Shown: piece by piece, positions 1-11,208 of the stretch
Layout: each line of letters begins with the position of its first letter
Position numbering within the stretch: the first letter of the stretch is position 1
Assembly: GCA_024734495.1 (NCBI GenBank)
Contig: JALMQS010000099.1
Span: forward strand, 66,438,291-66,502,290
Reading direction: 5' to 3'
DNA from: Forficula auricularia
Taxonomy: Eukaryota > Arthropoda > Insecta > Dermaptera > Forficulidae
Length of the DNA stretch: 64,000 bases
Program-made: the position numbers and the translations under genes
Notes under the pieces: model-generated
What the model saw: the letters and a program-made list of their open reading frames with translations, nothing else
Database searches by the model: none
Told to the model about the DNA's origin: nothing

Positions 1-580
1 GTGTATAATAGTCCATTTCTCCTATGTCGAGTTTATGTAACGTTTCTCGTGAACTGAAATTGAGGGGGTTTTTGTGATGTTTCACAGAAATGAAATGTTA
101 AAAAAAAGTTTTTATCAACCTCAAAAACTATTTAATTTGAATTTATATGTTTCACTATAAACTACTACACTCTCTTAGTTTAGTTTCTCGTGAGTTTAAA
201 AAATTGTCAAGTTTTTTTTTAAATACCCCTCTGTACCTATATCTGTTTTAATGATTTTTTGGCTAATTAAATATTGATTTTGACTAAAATTAGAGATTGC
301 CCCGATTCGCTTAAATTTTAATATTACTTTGTTCACATAAACTTTTTTCAAAATTACTTATATTTTAATAGAAAAATTTTACTGACAAGAAGGCAAAGCC
401 GACAAAAATTATAGTAAACAACAACAAAAAATATTTTAATTGATATTAATTATTTTTAGAATAACTTAAAATTTGTGTAATTTAATTTTTCAACCAAAAT
501 CTAGTCATCAGTTGGAATAAAAAATAACTAAAAATGAAATTTAATTTTGATATTCTTAATAGTTTTTGAGGTAGAGAGCA
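1..580. other. AT-rich DNA without recognised gene
   Basis: I see no coding exon, RNA gene or bounded repeat here. The sequence is rich in A and T with short homopolymers. It lies upstream of a LINE fragment and probably belongs to the intron or 5' side of the epimerase gene. Confidence 0.5.
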
Positions 581-1390
581 TTTTTTTTTTAATGCAATCG
601 AATGCAAGAAGGGGTGCACCAGTAGAGATGCAGCTCCTATGGATCTCGAAAGACCCTTGCATTACTGAAGAGAAGGGAAAGTTGATTAAGTGAGAGGGTG
701 TAGACGTAGGTGTCTATGCACCCTCGGTTTTGAAGGTTTGAAGATTATAGGTGCTGGGAAAGATGGAGGCTGGGAGAGAGTTCCAGTTCCTTGAAGTCAT
801 GGGGATATATGTATTGGCGAATGAAGTGGTCCGGCACTTTTCCAATTTGACCGCGAAAGAGTGTTGGGAGTCGGCAAAACGCGTGCTACGTGCAAAGCAT
901 GCTTTGGGGGGAATTATTGATTTTATCTCATCAGAGCACCTGCCGTGATAGTATCTATAGAAAAGGGAAAGGGCAGAGACATTTCTTCGATGAGCCAGCG
1001 AGTCGGTGAGGGTAGAATCGTTAATTAGCCTGACGGCTCGTTTCTGAATTGTATCCAGGGTAGCAAGAGAATATTTTGAGGCTCCTCTCCATAGATGAGA
1101 GCCGTATTCGAGACAGGGGCGGATTTGGGCCTTGTAGATGGTGAGAAGTTGTGGGGTTTGTAAAATCGCTTGGACCTGAATAAGAAGCCAATCTTCCTTG
1201 CTGTAGATTTCGCCACAGAGGAGATCTGTTCATTCCAAGACAGGTCAGATGCGACAGAGACGCCAAACATGGATAGGCTGTCACACATTTTTAGGGTATT
1301 CGAATCGAAGTGAATATCAGGGAAATCTTTATTTTCGCGCCTAGAAATTAGACAACATTGAGTCTTGTTTGAATTAAAGTTAACTAAATT
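581..1390 (-). mobile_element. 5'-truncated non-LTR retrotransposon fragment (reverse transcriptase C-terminal part)
   Basis: Read on the minus strand, the sequence from about 1390 to 1025 encodes the region after the polymerase motif of a LINE reverse transcriptase: a SNKTQ-like stretch, then FGVSVASDLSWNEQ and KIGFLFRSKRFY, typical of the thumb region. Further downstream the frame is broken by stops and shifts. The 3' end is at 581-600, where the plus strand shows a run of T (a poly-A tail on the minus strand). The upstream part is missing, as in 5'-truncated LINEs. The same 3' end recurs in opposite orientation at 1849-1940. Confidence 0.75.
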
Positions 1391-1848
1391 TATGATACAC
1401 TAAATTTGACCACACATACACAGAGAGATAATTAAAAAAAAAATACTTTTTGTGCTCACACGACTTTCAAACGTAACGTCTGTAAAAAATTTGGAGAAAA
1501 AAATTCTGTGTGATTACAATATTTATGGCAAAATAAGCTGATTTTACAAGTCAAACTCACCTACTGAGGGTTTCGTATTTTATATCATTCAAAATACTTT
1601 AGAAATCGAATTTGTTTTTATTTAACGTTGATAGGGAGAGAATGAGGGAATTCAAGGGATTTGATTCATAATTTTAAGTTAAGCCACTTTTGAACATCGA
1701 CAGGGACAAAAATCTCCTAAAAATAGCCCCTCTTTGAACTCTCTCACAAGGTCATTTCAAAGTGAATTAAATTTTAAAAATTTTAACCTAATTAGTCTAC
1801 ATAATGAAAAAATAAATATGGTATTTGTTTGTTATGTCAACTTTCCCT

Positions 1849-1940
1849 TCTCTTCGGTAATGCAAGGGTCTTTCGAGATCCATAGGGGCTGCATCTTTAC
1901 TGGTGCACCCCTTCTTGCATTCGATTGCATTAAAAAAAAT
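1849..1940 (+). mobile_element. Solo LINE 3' end, inverted relative to 581-1390
   Basis: About 90 bp are nearly the reverse complement of 585-675 and end in a short A run after ATTGCATT. This is the 3' tail of the same LINE family as at 581-1390, inserted in opposite orientation, so the two tails form an inverted repeat around about 1.2 kb. Confidence 0.75.
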
Positions 1941-2239
1941 GTGGCCAACTCGTTAATACACCAAAACGAATTTACCTATATCCAATCGGGTATTTGAACC
2001 CTTGTGAAATAATATACAAAATATAAAACTAAAGATTTGAGCATCTTGTTTTGAAAATAGTAGGAATGTTTTTCAAAAAATTAGCTCGGATTTTGTTCTC
2101 AGTTAGTTCTCAGGTTCGGCTCCTGAGGGGATGAATCCCCCTGATATCGTTATTTAATAATATTTCTACTAAAATCTTAGAATTTTTCCTAAAGATTGAA
2201 TTCTTTCTCTTTTAAAATACATAAAATATTTCTAATTAA

Positions 2240-2425
2240 AAATACTGATGATGAAGTTCAAATCTTTATAACTATAGTCTCTAACAAATAAATTATATAC
2301 GTATATACATATTTATATTCGTTAAATATGTGTATATTATTTGTATCAAGCAGAGGACAACCTAATTGATTTCTTTTTTATGAATCAACATCTCTGCTAT
2401 TCTCGGCAAAAACAAAATCTTTTCA
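2240..2425 (+). repeat. HR-E repeat with decayed hammerhead-like core (uninterrupted copy)
   Basis: CTGATGA lies at 2245-2251, followed by a weakened helix and ACTATAGTCTC; the GAAA is mutated to a TATAA-like sequence. Downstream come a TA-rich spacer, the AGCAGAGGACAACC box and a CTGCTATTCTCGGC box that ends other copies. The same order appears at 52698 onward, where a hAT element interrupts the TA-rich spacer, and inverted at 31180-31320. Confidence 0.6.
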
Positions 2426-2699
2426 AATTTTTTTATTTTTGAGCCCACAAAAAATTTGATCATCTCCAAAATAAATAATCATTCGATTAAAATTTTAATC
2501 CGATTTTTGATTTCGGAAATTAATGAATACATATAACTTGTAAATTTCAATTTGTATCATTCTTAGTTTACCAGCTACAATGGAATGATAGATCGTCCTA
2601 ACAAGGTCCCGTTTTACTTTTGAACAGAACCCTAAAAAAATGTGAGATTTGTGAATTTGGTTCAGTTAAAAATATATGTTCTTTTTGTTTTTGATTTAG

Positions 2700-2851
2700 T
2701 TGTCTGGAATCCTTGGGCAGAGAAAGCAAAAGAAATCGCTGATTTCGGAGATGATGAATTTCCAAATATGGTCTGCGTGGAGGCAGGTCATGTGAGCAGT
2801 CCTGTAATTCTCTTACCGGGGACGGCATTTGAAGCCAGCCAAATTCTACAG
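2700..2851 (+). CDS. Glucose-6-phosphate 1-epimerase, penultimate coding exon
   Basis: The enzyme interconverts alpha and beta glucose 6-phosphate and belongs to the cytosolic galactose-mutarotase-like fold family. The exon encodes VVWNPWAEKAKEIADFGDDE, then the NMVCVEAGHV motif and PVILLPGTAFEASQILQ. In this family the Glu of the C[IV]E.GHV motif is a catalytic residue. The acceptor is TTTGATTTAG at 2690-2699 and the donor is CAG/GTATTT at 2851/2852. The exon begins at the second base of a codon and ends in phase 0. The open frame runs past the donor into an unlike Phe-rich tail, which I treat as intron. Earlier exons, about 230 residues in related proteins, are not visible. Function is inferred from recognised motifs only. 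Confidence 0.85.
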
Positions 2852-3263
2852 GTATTTATCCAACATATTTTTTTTTTCTTTTGCTTCATCAACCTTTTAT
2901 ATTTTCTACTGAGACAAAAAAAATCGAATTCATTTGATAAATGATAATCAGTCAATGTTATAAATGCAATTGTTTCGTCGGAGAAGAGAGAGAGACCTTG
3001 TTATTTATTTATTTATTTATTTTTCAAGTGTATGTTCTTATGCGAGTTGGGTCGGCCAATTGTTAAATATTTAAGGCAGGGTAGTAGGGTGGGTAGAGCA
3101 CATCAATTTTAATATTTTAATTCTTCTCTATCTCGTTTTTCTTAATGTATTTATTTAATAAACAATTCATTAGAACTATTTAATTATTCCATTTTATTTA
3201 CTTGAATAAATAAACATGAAGATAATGTTTTTATTATTAAATTAAAGAGTAATGACCATAATA

Positions 3264-4221
3264 GAGACAGTGCGTCACGACTTTAGCGCCAACTGGCGAT
3301 CAAAATGTAAACATAATAGGGGTATTTACTTAGACCATGAAATATTTTTCATGGTCTAAGGGTATTTATTTAATGTTTATGTCATTTTTTTTGTTTACTA
3401 TCCGAGTTCTTGCTCTGGAAAAATTTCACCTATCCCTTCAGATCTTATTTGGGATTAGGCTCGGCCGATGTGGGAAGGGAATTCACCCTGGCCCACATGG
3501 ACCTCCGGATAATCTTCATTTGAGAAACTTGCGCACTATATGGCAGGACTGTAGCAAGACTGCTTTTTGGCCCACTCTCAGTATGTTCTTGTTGGCTGCT
3601 AGTTTCTCGATGTTTTTTGTTGTTTTCTTTGAGATTACTCCTGCGGAAATAATTATTGATATAATAATAACTCTTTCCAGTTTCCATATGCTTTTGAGTT
3701 GGAAAGCGAGTTCCTCATACTTTCTCATAAATTCTTTCTTCTTCTTTTCACGATGGAGGGGCCATCCCAGGCCTTTAGGGGTTGCACCTTTTTGGTGTAA
3801 CTCCTTCTCTCATCATTATCATAAAAAAAAAAAAAAAAAAAAAAAAACGGCTTCGGTTTTCTTCAAGTTGTGTGTTAGAAGGGACCGCGATTTCAACTAC
3901 TGTTGTTCTTTTTTCACCTTGGTTGATTAGAAGTATGTCTGGAAGGTTGTAATCTTTTGTTTGATCAGTTACTATAGGCCTGTTCCAATAAAGAATAATA
4001 TTTCCTCTCTGGTTGGGGGTTGTATTTATTTATTTGTATTTTGTTTACTATTATTATTATATTTATTAATTTTCCAATTATTTCCAGGATAAATAAATAA
4101 AAACAAAAACCAAGCAATATATTATGGATTTGCCACAATTCCCCCAAATTATTTGAATAAATAAACACAAGACAGCGCTACCTTCGGCAGTAGTGCTGCT
4201 CTATGTTTAACGCACGATCCC
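3264..4221. mobile_element. Tc1/mariner-type MITE, interrupted copy
   Basis: The ends are GAGACAGTGCGTCACG on the left and CGCACGATCCC on the right, flanked by TA dinucleotides. The first 40 bp and last 100 bp match the compact copy at 45378-45613, including a box around CTTCGGCAGTAGTGCTGC. The extra 700 bp in the middle include a LINE 3' end. I see no transposase reading frame. Confidence 0.65.
3738..3847 (+). mobile_element. LINE 3' end with poly-A tail
   Basis: The stretch CACGATGGAGGGGCCATCCC, the following CCTTTAGGGGTTGCACC and a tail of more than 20 A match 32585-32670 on this strand and 16465-16555 on the other strand. At 16465 the same end is joined to reverse-transcriptase coding sequence, so this is a severely 5'-truncated LINE copy. 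Confidence 0.75.
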
Positions 4222-4270
4222 TATAGCTTTTTTTAACTTACTATTATCGTTTGAGACTGAATTCGGCATT

Positions 4271-5009
4271 TTAAGGTAGTTATTCCGCCAAATGGGTTTT
4301 CTTAGGATTCTTTTGAAATTTAGGCAGATTATTATTTAAATACTTCTGCATCGATTGGTGTCAAAACGAAATTTATGAACAATACAGTTCCGGAGATATT
4401 AAATTTCAAAAATAGAGTTTTACAGGTTCTTTAACATTGCACTATACACGGGATATCGGAAAGTTTCCATACATATTTAATTATAATTAAGAAACCCTTC
4501 TTACCATTTTTATAAAAAACTAAACCAACATTAAACAATAACCAATACATATTTTAAGACAATTTTGATTCATAGTTACAACACAGTTTCTGAGATAATA
4601 ATGAATAAATAATGAAAAATGTATAAAAAAATTTACACTAAAAACAATTTGGCAACAGCGCATTTATTTGACCAGTGAAAGATGTATAAAGCGCGCATGC
4701 GCTAGATTTTTTAAAAATTATAATTTTCATAAGGTGTAACCTAGGCGTTGATTACATTTGTTAAAAAATAACAAAACGATTTTTATAGAAATTTTTTAAC
4801 TTTTAACGTTTATTTTATCTGTCATTTTAATATAAAAATATTCAATCTCTTACAATGGTGCCAGATTTGTCAAACGAGCACGCGATTGGCTAGAATCGGT
4901 ACATAAACAAGAAAAAGTTTTGGGCTTATGAATTATAAATCCTTATTGTCTGTTCTATATACTCTAGCATTAACTTTTTGCTAGTATTGTCGCGAAACAA
5001 CTACCTTAA
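4271..5009. mobile_element. Non-autonomous TTAA-bounded DNA transposon, copy 1
   Basis: The element starts TTAA-GGTAGTTATTCCG and ends CGAAACAACTACC-TTAA, giving imperfect terminal inverted repeats inside a duplicated TTAA. Other copies are at 14334-15036, 26130-28574 and, inverted and partial, at 58121-58466. A TTAA target is the piggyBac signature, but these terminal repeats are not ones I can assign to that superfamily. No transposase frame is present. Confidence 0.75.
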
Positions 5010-5121
5010 TGTAATATTTTTAGAAAGAAAGAAATAGCAACCGTATAATAAGTTCCACTTGCATTGAGTGTCACGACCCTCACGATTTTTTTTTCTGAAT
5101 CTCACTTTTGTGTTGTAATAG

Positions 5122-5130
5122 GTAATGTGA
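5122..5130 (+). CDS. Glucose-6-phosphate 1-epimerase, terminal coding exon (Val-Met-stop)
   Basis: The acceptor TTGTAATAG/GTA at 5121/5122 joins in phase 0 to the CAG codon at 2849-2851. The joined protein ends SQILQ-VM followed by TGA, a short C-terminus that fits this protein. The rest of the exon would be 3' UTR, ending near the AATAAA at 5682. The choice of this acceptor is inference from phase and protein ending; a cDNA would settle it. Confidence 0.65.
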   Translation, partial: VM

Positions 5131-5607
5131 GTGGAGGGAGGGGCTGCGGCCGCCAGCGGAAGCGGAAGCGGAGGAGGCTGCGCAAATAATCTGAACGGCT
5201 CTGCGCGACGCTGCAGCAGCAACAGCAGCAGCAGCAGCGGCGGCGGCAGCTGCAGTGGCGGAGGAGGCTCTTCCTCTGCACAGGCAGCTCTCGCGCACCA
5301 CCATCAGCTGCTGCACCAGTCGGCCATCGCTGCAGCCCCCAGTGCGCCCCCGCAACCGCCGCCTCCAGCTCCGCCGCCGACCATGTGGCCACCGCCGACC
5401 CCATGGCTCTACGTTGGCGAGATGCTCCAACATCATCGGATGCTAATGGAGCACCAGAATATGGCATCCGCAGCCTCCAGTTCAGGACTGGCAGCAGTCG
5501 CTTCCGATGGCGCGCTCAAGGCCCAAGACTCGGCCATGCATCACTACCACCATCATCACCATCATCAGTGCTCGAATCCATGCAGCATTTGCTCGCTTAA
5601 TCTTTGA
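5131..5607 (+). other. GC-rich open stretch in frame with, and directly after, the epimerase stop codon
   Basis: Directly after TGA at 5128-5130 the same frame stays open for 158 codons to TGA at 5605-5607. The potential product is low-complexity: Gly/Ser/Ala runs, a Pro-rich part, the ordered-looking segment TMWPPPTPWLYVGEMLQHHR, then a HHYHHHHHHQ run and a Cys-rich end. GC content is far above the surroundings and reflects CAG/GCN-type triplet repeats. The opposite strand is also partly open, as expected for such repeats. It may be 3' UTR, a stop-codon readthrough extension, or an exon of another transcript. I recognise no family. Confidence 0.4.
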
Positions 5608-5681
5608 AACGATTCAGAACAAAGGGTCAAGTTTAGCCTCCTCCTCTTTTAATCATAACAAAGTGGACAATTATTAGTCCC

Positions 5682-5687
5682 AATAAA
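5682..5687 (+). terminator. Candidate poly(A) signal of the epimerase gene
   Basis: AATAAA lies 552 bases after the stop codon, in the AT-rich DNA just past the GC-rich stretch. It is the first canonical signal downstream of 5130 that I noted. Confidence 0.4.
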
Positions 5688-6180
5688 TCAGAATTTATCT
5701 ACAGTGAGTTTTCAAATTAATACAAATATATATAAATTACATATCTTTAAAATAATGTAACACAAATATCATTCTAATAGTATAGGGGAAAAAAATTAAC
5801 GAGAGATATTTCTTTTTCATAACTTCATTTTCTTATGAATATATTTTACCATTTTCAAAAAATCATGATTGATGACCCGATAGGTTCTATAGACCCAGAT
5901 AAGTTGCTCTCACTTCACGATTTTCATTCCCCATTTCTAAATGTTCATAAATAAAAACTTATTATTTTAAATACATACCTACTTTTTAATTTAGCATACG
6001 GGGTATCTGAATATAACCATATGCTTACAATTTAATTATTCTTGAATGAATTATTATAACAAATAGATACAATTCTTTTATAAAACAGTAACGTTTTAAG
6101 TTTTGAAAAAAAAATTCCTTTAAATTTCATAATAAAGGGAACATTTTTACTGAAAAGTTTTAAGTTCTAATAAATGTTTT

Positions 6181-6463
6181 ACTTAGGGAAAGTGGTGTAG
6201 GTTTTAGGTGAAACATGATATTAATTAATAAAGTAAAGGGTGTGTAGTTTCACAGTGAATGGAATAAAACTCAAAGAGGTTTATACAAACTCAATATATT
6301 TCGGATTATTAGTCCATCATCAGGAGTTTACAAATTACAAACTAGACTGTAATCTTTGAACTCCTGATGATGGACTAATAATCCGAAATATATTAAAGTT
6401 TGTATAAACCTCTTTGAGTTTTATTCCATTCACTGTGAAACTACACACCCTTTACTTATTAAT
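6181..6463 (-). mobile_element. HR-A palindromic element with hammerhead-like core in both arms
   Basis: The sequence TTCTAATAAATGTTTT occurs at 6165-6180 and 6464-6479, a 16-bp target-site duplication. Between them lie a unique tail (6181-6221, ending in the boxes TTAGGGAAAGTGGTGTAGG and GGTGAAACAT) and two arms of about 107 bp, 6222-6329 and 6356-6463, that are near-perfect inverted copies. Each arm holds CTGATGA, a short hairpin and GAAA (6364-6370 and 6385-6388 on plus; mirrored at 6299-6323). Related copies are at 14333, 47860 and 48192. Confidence 0.8.
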
Positions 6464-6479
6464 TTCTAATAAATGTTTT

Positions 6480-8610
6480 TCTGACTGTTTTAAGGAAAAT
6501 TTTATCTAAAGAGATCTTTAGTGATTTGTAATGTAGTTTTTTCCGCATGTGGTTGCATCAAATCAGTCTTAGGACTGTATACTCTAAAATAACCATGATG
6601 ATGATGTTTTATTAAAAAATTGTGTTTATTTCTTTTTATAAGTGGGGGAAAATTCATCGATCATAATTTTTTAAAAATAGTATATATACATCTATAAATT
6701 AAAATCTCACTGGATATTCTGATAATAAAAAAAAAATAATAATAATAATCGAATTTCCACTTCCAGGACGGCCCAGGTCTGAAACATGCCATTTGATGTG
6801 TTCTTCATGTATGATTACTTGTTCTGTGTGAATTTATAGATTCATACATCAACATCAGATCTTTTAATAAGCTCTCATTTACTATCTTTAAAGATTGTAG
6901 AAATTTTTCATTCAAATGTGCAACGATAATCTCTGAAGATGACAAAAGTGGGTGCTTGATAAAACGTCTGATGTGGAACAATCGTGAAGAACATAAATTA
7001 TACCCACAAAAAAAAAAATAAATAAACTGAACATATATTGTAATATATAGAGATATGGAAACAAGAATAGAGTGACTTAATGGAAAATATCTATATCAAT
7101 TAATGATATAAAGAATTATCTAGCTTTAAATAAAAAAACAGACACAGATATTTGCATTTGTTTTAATACTTACAAATCCAAATTTTAACTTGAATATATA
7201 TTTCAAAGAAAAAAATACCATTGAAATTAACCTCGAGTTTTTAACTTTAATTGTTTTGATATTACAAAGCTCAAAAATTTCGGCTAAAGCCACATTAAGA
7301 TTTTTTCATCCACGAAAACTACTAATTCTGTAGAAATTATTAAAAGGCGTAACTTCGTCTCATTGGAAAGAAAATATTTTAAATTAAATTAATTAATTAA
7401 GAAATTTTCGCGAGCGGCTAAAAATTTTCGTTGAGATTTTCCCGAAAAAAAATTTCCAGAATGTGTTTTTAGCCGAATAAAAGTGGTGTATAGAAAATGG
7501 TCTAAAACACCATAAGTTTAATGGCAACTTTAAAATAATAATTATGATTGATTTTTAATTAAATTTCATTTTATTGAAAACCATCTATTTAAACCAATGA
7601 TCTAGTTTTTATTTTATTTTTGTAAAGATGAAACATCATTTCAGTTTTATTTTAAATTTTGAATGTGATAAATTTTATATTCAAATTATAAAGAATATTT
7701 TTATTGATTAAAGCTCAAATATATTACTTAGTAAATGTTTAATTTTTCCAAATATATGAACCTAAATATGTTTTTAACTAAAAATAATTTAAACGAAATA
7801 TAATAAAAAGAATGTACATTTCTTTCGTTTTATTATATATTCATTTAATTTTCATAAGTAAAAAGTATTAAAAGAAAAAAGATGTATCAATATTTTAAAT
7901 GAATAATTCAAAAAGAAAAAAAATGAAAAACTTCCAATAGCATTCCATTTATGAACATTCCTCAATGACTCATTTAATTGATAGTTCTTTATTAAAACGT
8001 CCATCAGGTGCTAATGTGGATTATAATATAGTTTTTAGTAGATAGATATATGGGACCGAATAATTAACTCTATAAATATTATTGTTAGTATATCTATCTA
8101 AACTTGATTCTTTGTTTGTTTCAATTCATACATTATAATAAGATAAATTAAAAACATCAAATTCCATCCCTCTATCCTTTTCAAAATATACATATATTAT
8201 AGAAACATTACACAAAAATACTCTCGAAAGGGTTAAAATAAGCAAAATTGTATGTAGTATTATATAAATAGCTTTATCTTTTATTAGTTTTTTTTTAAAT
8301 AAATATATAAAAAATTACGATTACGTTAACAAACTTTTCTTGGTGTAGAATTTTCATAAAATATCGAATATGAATTATTCGATTTTAATGAGCTCAAGAT
8401 TGTTTCTCAACCTCTTTAATGCTTCATTTACTTACCTGGAAATGTGTATGTAACTTGCGTACCCCTTGTATATATATTTATATATACACATTAAATTTTT
8501 ATATTAATGATTTACATATATCGATAAACACAAAAAAATGACTTAAAATTGTGAGATTTTCTTTCCGAGAGTGGCAGAATTGTTGCTTGATACAAATAAA
8601 TGCATTTACG
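6480..8610. other. AT-rich intergenic DNA
   Basis: I see no exon or bounded element. A decayed hammerhead-like string (CTGAAGATGAC, later AAAACGTC) sits near 6935-6985. The rest is low-complexity A/T sequence. Confidence 0.5.
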
Positions 8611-8798
8611 CAGGGTCTATCAGAGAGGGAGGCAAGAGCTGCCCCAGGCCTTATAATTTTAAAGGCCTCATAATAACTGAATTCGTTAATGTTGAAGATC
8701 GCAAAGCTTCTGTTAAATAAATAAATATTATTTTAAATTTTAAAGGCCCACAAAAATATTAGTTGTCCCGGGCCTGGCATTTTCTCTGAAAGGGCCTG
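8611..8798. mobile_element. Short hAT-like MITE
   Basis: The left end CAGGGTCTATCAGAGAG and the right end TTCTCTGAAAGGGCCTG are imperfect inverted repeats with the CAGGG start common in hAT elements. A convincing 8-bp duplication is not preserved in the flanks. There is no coding capacity. Confidence 0.5.
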
Positions 8799-8844
8799 CA
8801 CATACATATACCAATATATTCAAATACATTTCCAAATTAATATA

Positions 8845-9392
8845 CACTCACGAGCAAAGAAATGGAATCCACCTCCCTTGCGAGTTATTAAATGTAATTT
8901 TCATTCTCAAATATAATAATAACAATATAATATATTTCCATTGGGTTATTATTCTACATTTATTTTATGCCTCCTCTTCAATATGAGCCAACTTGGGCCA
9001 ATTCAAGCCAATGGCAATGTGTAGAGGGGTTGGCTTGTATTGGTCATTGTTTGACGCTGGCGATGGTTGGCCTTCGGAGCGGTTTTTTCGATATATCAAA
9101 AAGGGCCAATGTTAGGCAACGAAAGTGCTCAATGGCTAGGTATCGTTTCCACAAGGCCATAGGCATTGGCCCAACTCTTGGAGGAGGCACCGTCAAATTA
9201 ACTCGTTTTACTGGTGGCCAACATGGCCAACATGTTTGGCTCACGTTGGGCCATAGTGTAGAGGGCCCATTAAATGCTGAAAAATGAATCTTATAGAAAA
9301 AATATTTAAATTTCTAATCAATTACAAAGAAACATACAAAGTATCATTGAATTAATGAAAAGAGAGTGATTTCATTTGTTTGCTCGTGAGTG
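8845..9392. mobile_element. Tc1/mariner-type MITE with TA duplication
   Basis: The terminal repeats CACTCACGAGCAAAGAAATG and (reverse complement of the right end) CACTCACGAGCAAACAAATG are flanked on both sides by TA. The interior has many GGCCAA-type words and an accidental 106-codon open frame with no similarity to a transposase. It is therefore non-autonomous. Confidence 0.8.
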
Positions 9393-10762
9393 TATATATA
9401 TGTGTATTTACTTATATATCTGTGTGTATACATCCTCTTTTGATTTTCTCTTAGAAAAATTTACATAAACCTTATAAAATGATAAATTTCCTAGGTAATC
9501 AGTGAGATTGTTCATGCCTGGATTGTTCACTCAAGTCCTAGCGAGTTATGATTCCTTTTGGAATACCCCAAATTTTTTATTAAGTACCCCACATAGAGAA
9601 CCACAAATTGAATAATTTCCCTTAAAAAATATTCGTAAAATAAGGTTGATATTATTCATTAAAATTAATAAATGTCTTTCAAAAAGATCTTAATTTTCAA
9701 TTTTTCAGGTTTTAAACATTACAAATATATTTATTAGTGAAAAATTACCTCTATATTTCTATAGGGGAAAAAGTGAATATAAATAATTAATTCTTTTAGA
9801 TAAAATATATTGAATCAATTTACCTTCTTTTGAACTTTTCTTAAAAGAATGGCTTCTATTCTTTATTTATGAATTATATTTGTAAAATATAATAATACAA
9901 TTTTAAAGAAATTGTGAAATGCATATAATATATAATGTCTTAAATGATTTATTATTCGAGATTGTTTCACTAATTGATTTGTTTGTTTGTTTATTCTATT
10001 GCATTGTTGCGTAAAGAAGTTTGAATTTGAATTGTTTTAAAAGTATTTATGTATACTAATACAATTACTTTATAGTATGAATTGTCTATGAAAATGAAAA
10101 CTATCGGATTAGGACTATCCATAGAGAAATTATAAAATTTTCTAGTTTGATCACCACGTTTAGGCTTAAATCTTTAAACCATAACTACATATTATTGGCT
10201 CTATTCCATTATCACTTGTCTTCAGAATTAGGAACTGAAACGTCGTGAATAAACAAGAAAATTATAATCAATTTTCTGGTCTCCCCGAAAGAATTGGATC
10301 TTCCAGTTTATCAACCTGACCCTTAAAGTCTCAACAAGTTTTTTTTTAGGAAAATTCTCAATCGCAAACTTTTGTAAATGTATATATTTTTAAAATTTAA
10401 TATCATGATAAAAGTTTTTTATTTATAAAAATATAAAAACATCGAATTTATGTACCGCCTTAAAAAAATTAATTCATAGGGGACAAAATAATTATTGAGA
10501 GATTATTAAATATGACACATAAAAATAGTTATGGCCAAATACCCACATAGCAAAGGCGCTCCTAGAATTTACTGGTCAATTTGCGTAACTAAGTGAAAAT
10601 AAAATTCGAATTAATAGATAATAATTCATTGTTATCGATTTATTATGAATTATATTATACTTGTCACAACGCCTCATAACAACGATCGAGTTTCATTTAA
10701 TTATTACATCTAGGATTGATAGTAGTTGGGGTCACGTAAAAATAGAAGCATCGGCAACAATA
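9393..10762. other. AT-rich intergenic DNA
   Basis: No gene or bounded repeat is recognised. A decayed CTGAAACGTC-like string occurs near 10235. Confidence 0.45.
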
Positions 10763-10770
10763 GCCTAGAC

Positions 10771-11200
10771 CAGGGGTCGGCAACCTGCGGCTCTCCAGTT
10801 CCATTCGAAAATATTAATAATTATATTATTTTATTTTCAAAATAACAAGTTATGAGCCAGATTTAACCAAACTTTCAAAAGGCATTTAAGGCCAATGCTC
10901 CCATTGATGTAACTATCTATTATTCAATAATTATAGTTATATTATTTGATTACTAATTTTATTATTCTAGAAGAGCTAGCTAAAATACTTTAATATGTTT
11001 TGTGCGAAACATTATGTTTTATATGAATAACTATTTCATATTTAAAGCTATTTATTTTAAATCAAAAATCAAATTTATATACCTAATCCTAATCAAATAC
11101 CATAATATTGAAACAAAAATGTTAGTGGCTCTTTAAAAACTGGGAAATTTTGTAAATTATAACTTTTGACTCTTCCGTCTCAAAAGGTTGCCGACCCCTG
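10771..11200. mobile_element. hAT-type non-autonomous element 1
   Basis: The ends CAGGGGTCGGCAACC and GGTTGCCGACCCCTG are perfect inverted repeats of a known hAT type. Flanks are GCCTAGAC (10763-10770) and GCTTAGAC (11201-11208), an 8-bp duplication with one difference. The interior is AT-rich and non-coding. Confidence 0.85.
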
Positions 11201-11208
11201 GCTTAGAC

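Larger units (their letters stand above)
2852..5121 (+). other. Last intron of the epimerase gene
   Basis: The intron is 2270 bp, begins GTATTT and ends TTGTAATAG. It contains a Tc1/mariner-type MITE (3264-4221) interrupted by a LINE 3' end, and a TTAA-bounded transposon (4271-5009). The inserts account for about three quarters of its length. Confidence 0.7.

Noticed and set aside
2852..2944. Extension of the epimerase exon to a stop at 2942
   Set aside because: The extra residues are a Phe/Ile-rich tail unlike the family; a consensus donor at 2852 and a phase-matched acceptor at 5121 give a better C-terminus.
8967..9287. 106-codon open frame as a gene
   Set aside because: It lies wholly inside a Tc1-type MITE with TA-flanked ends, consists of repeated GGCCAA-type words and is partly open on the other strand too.
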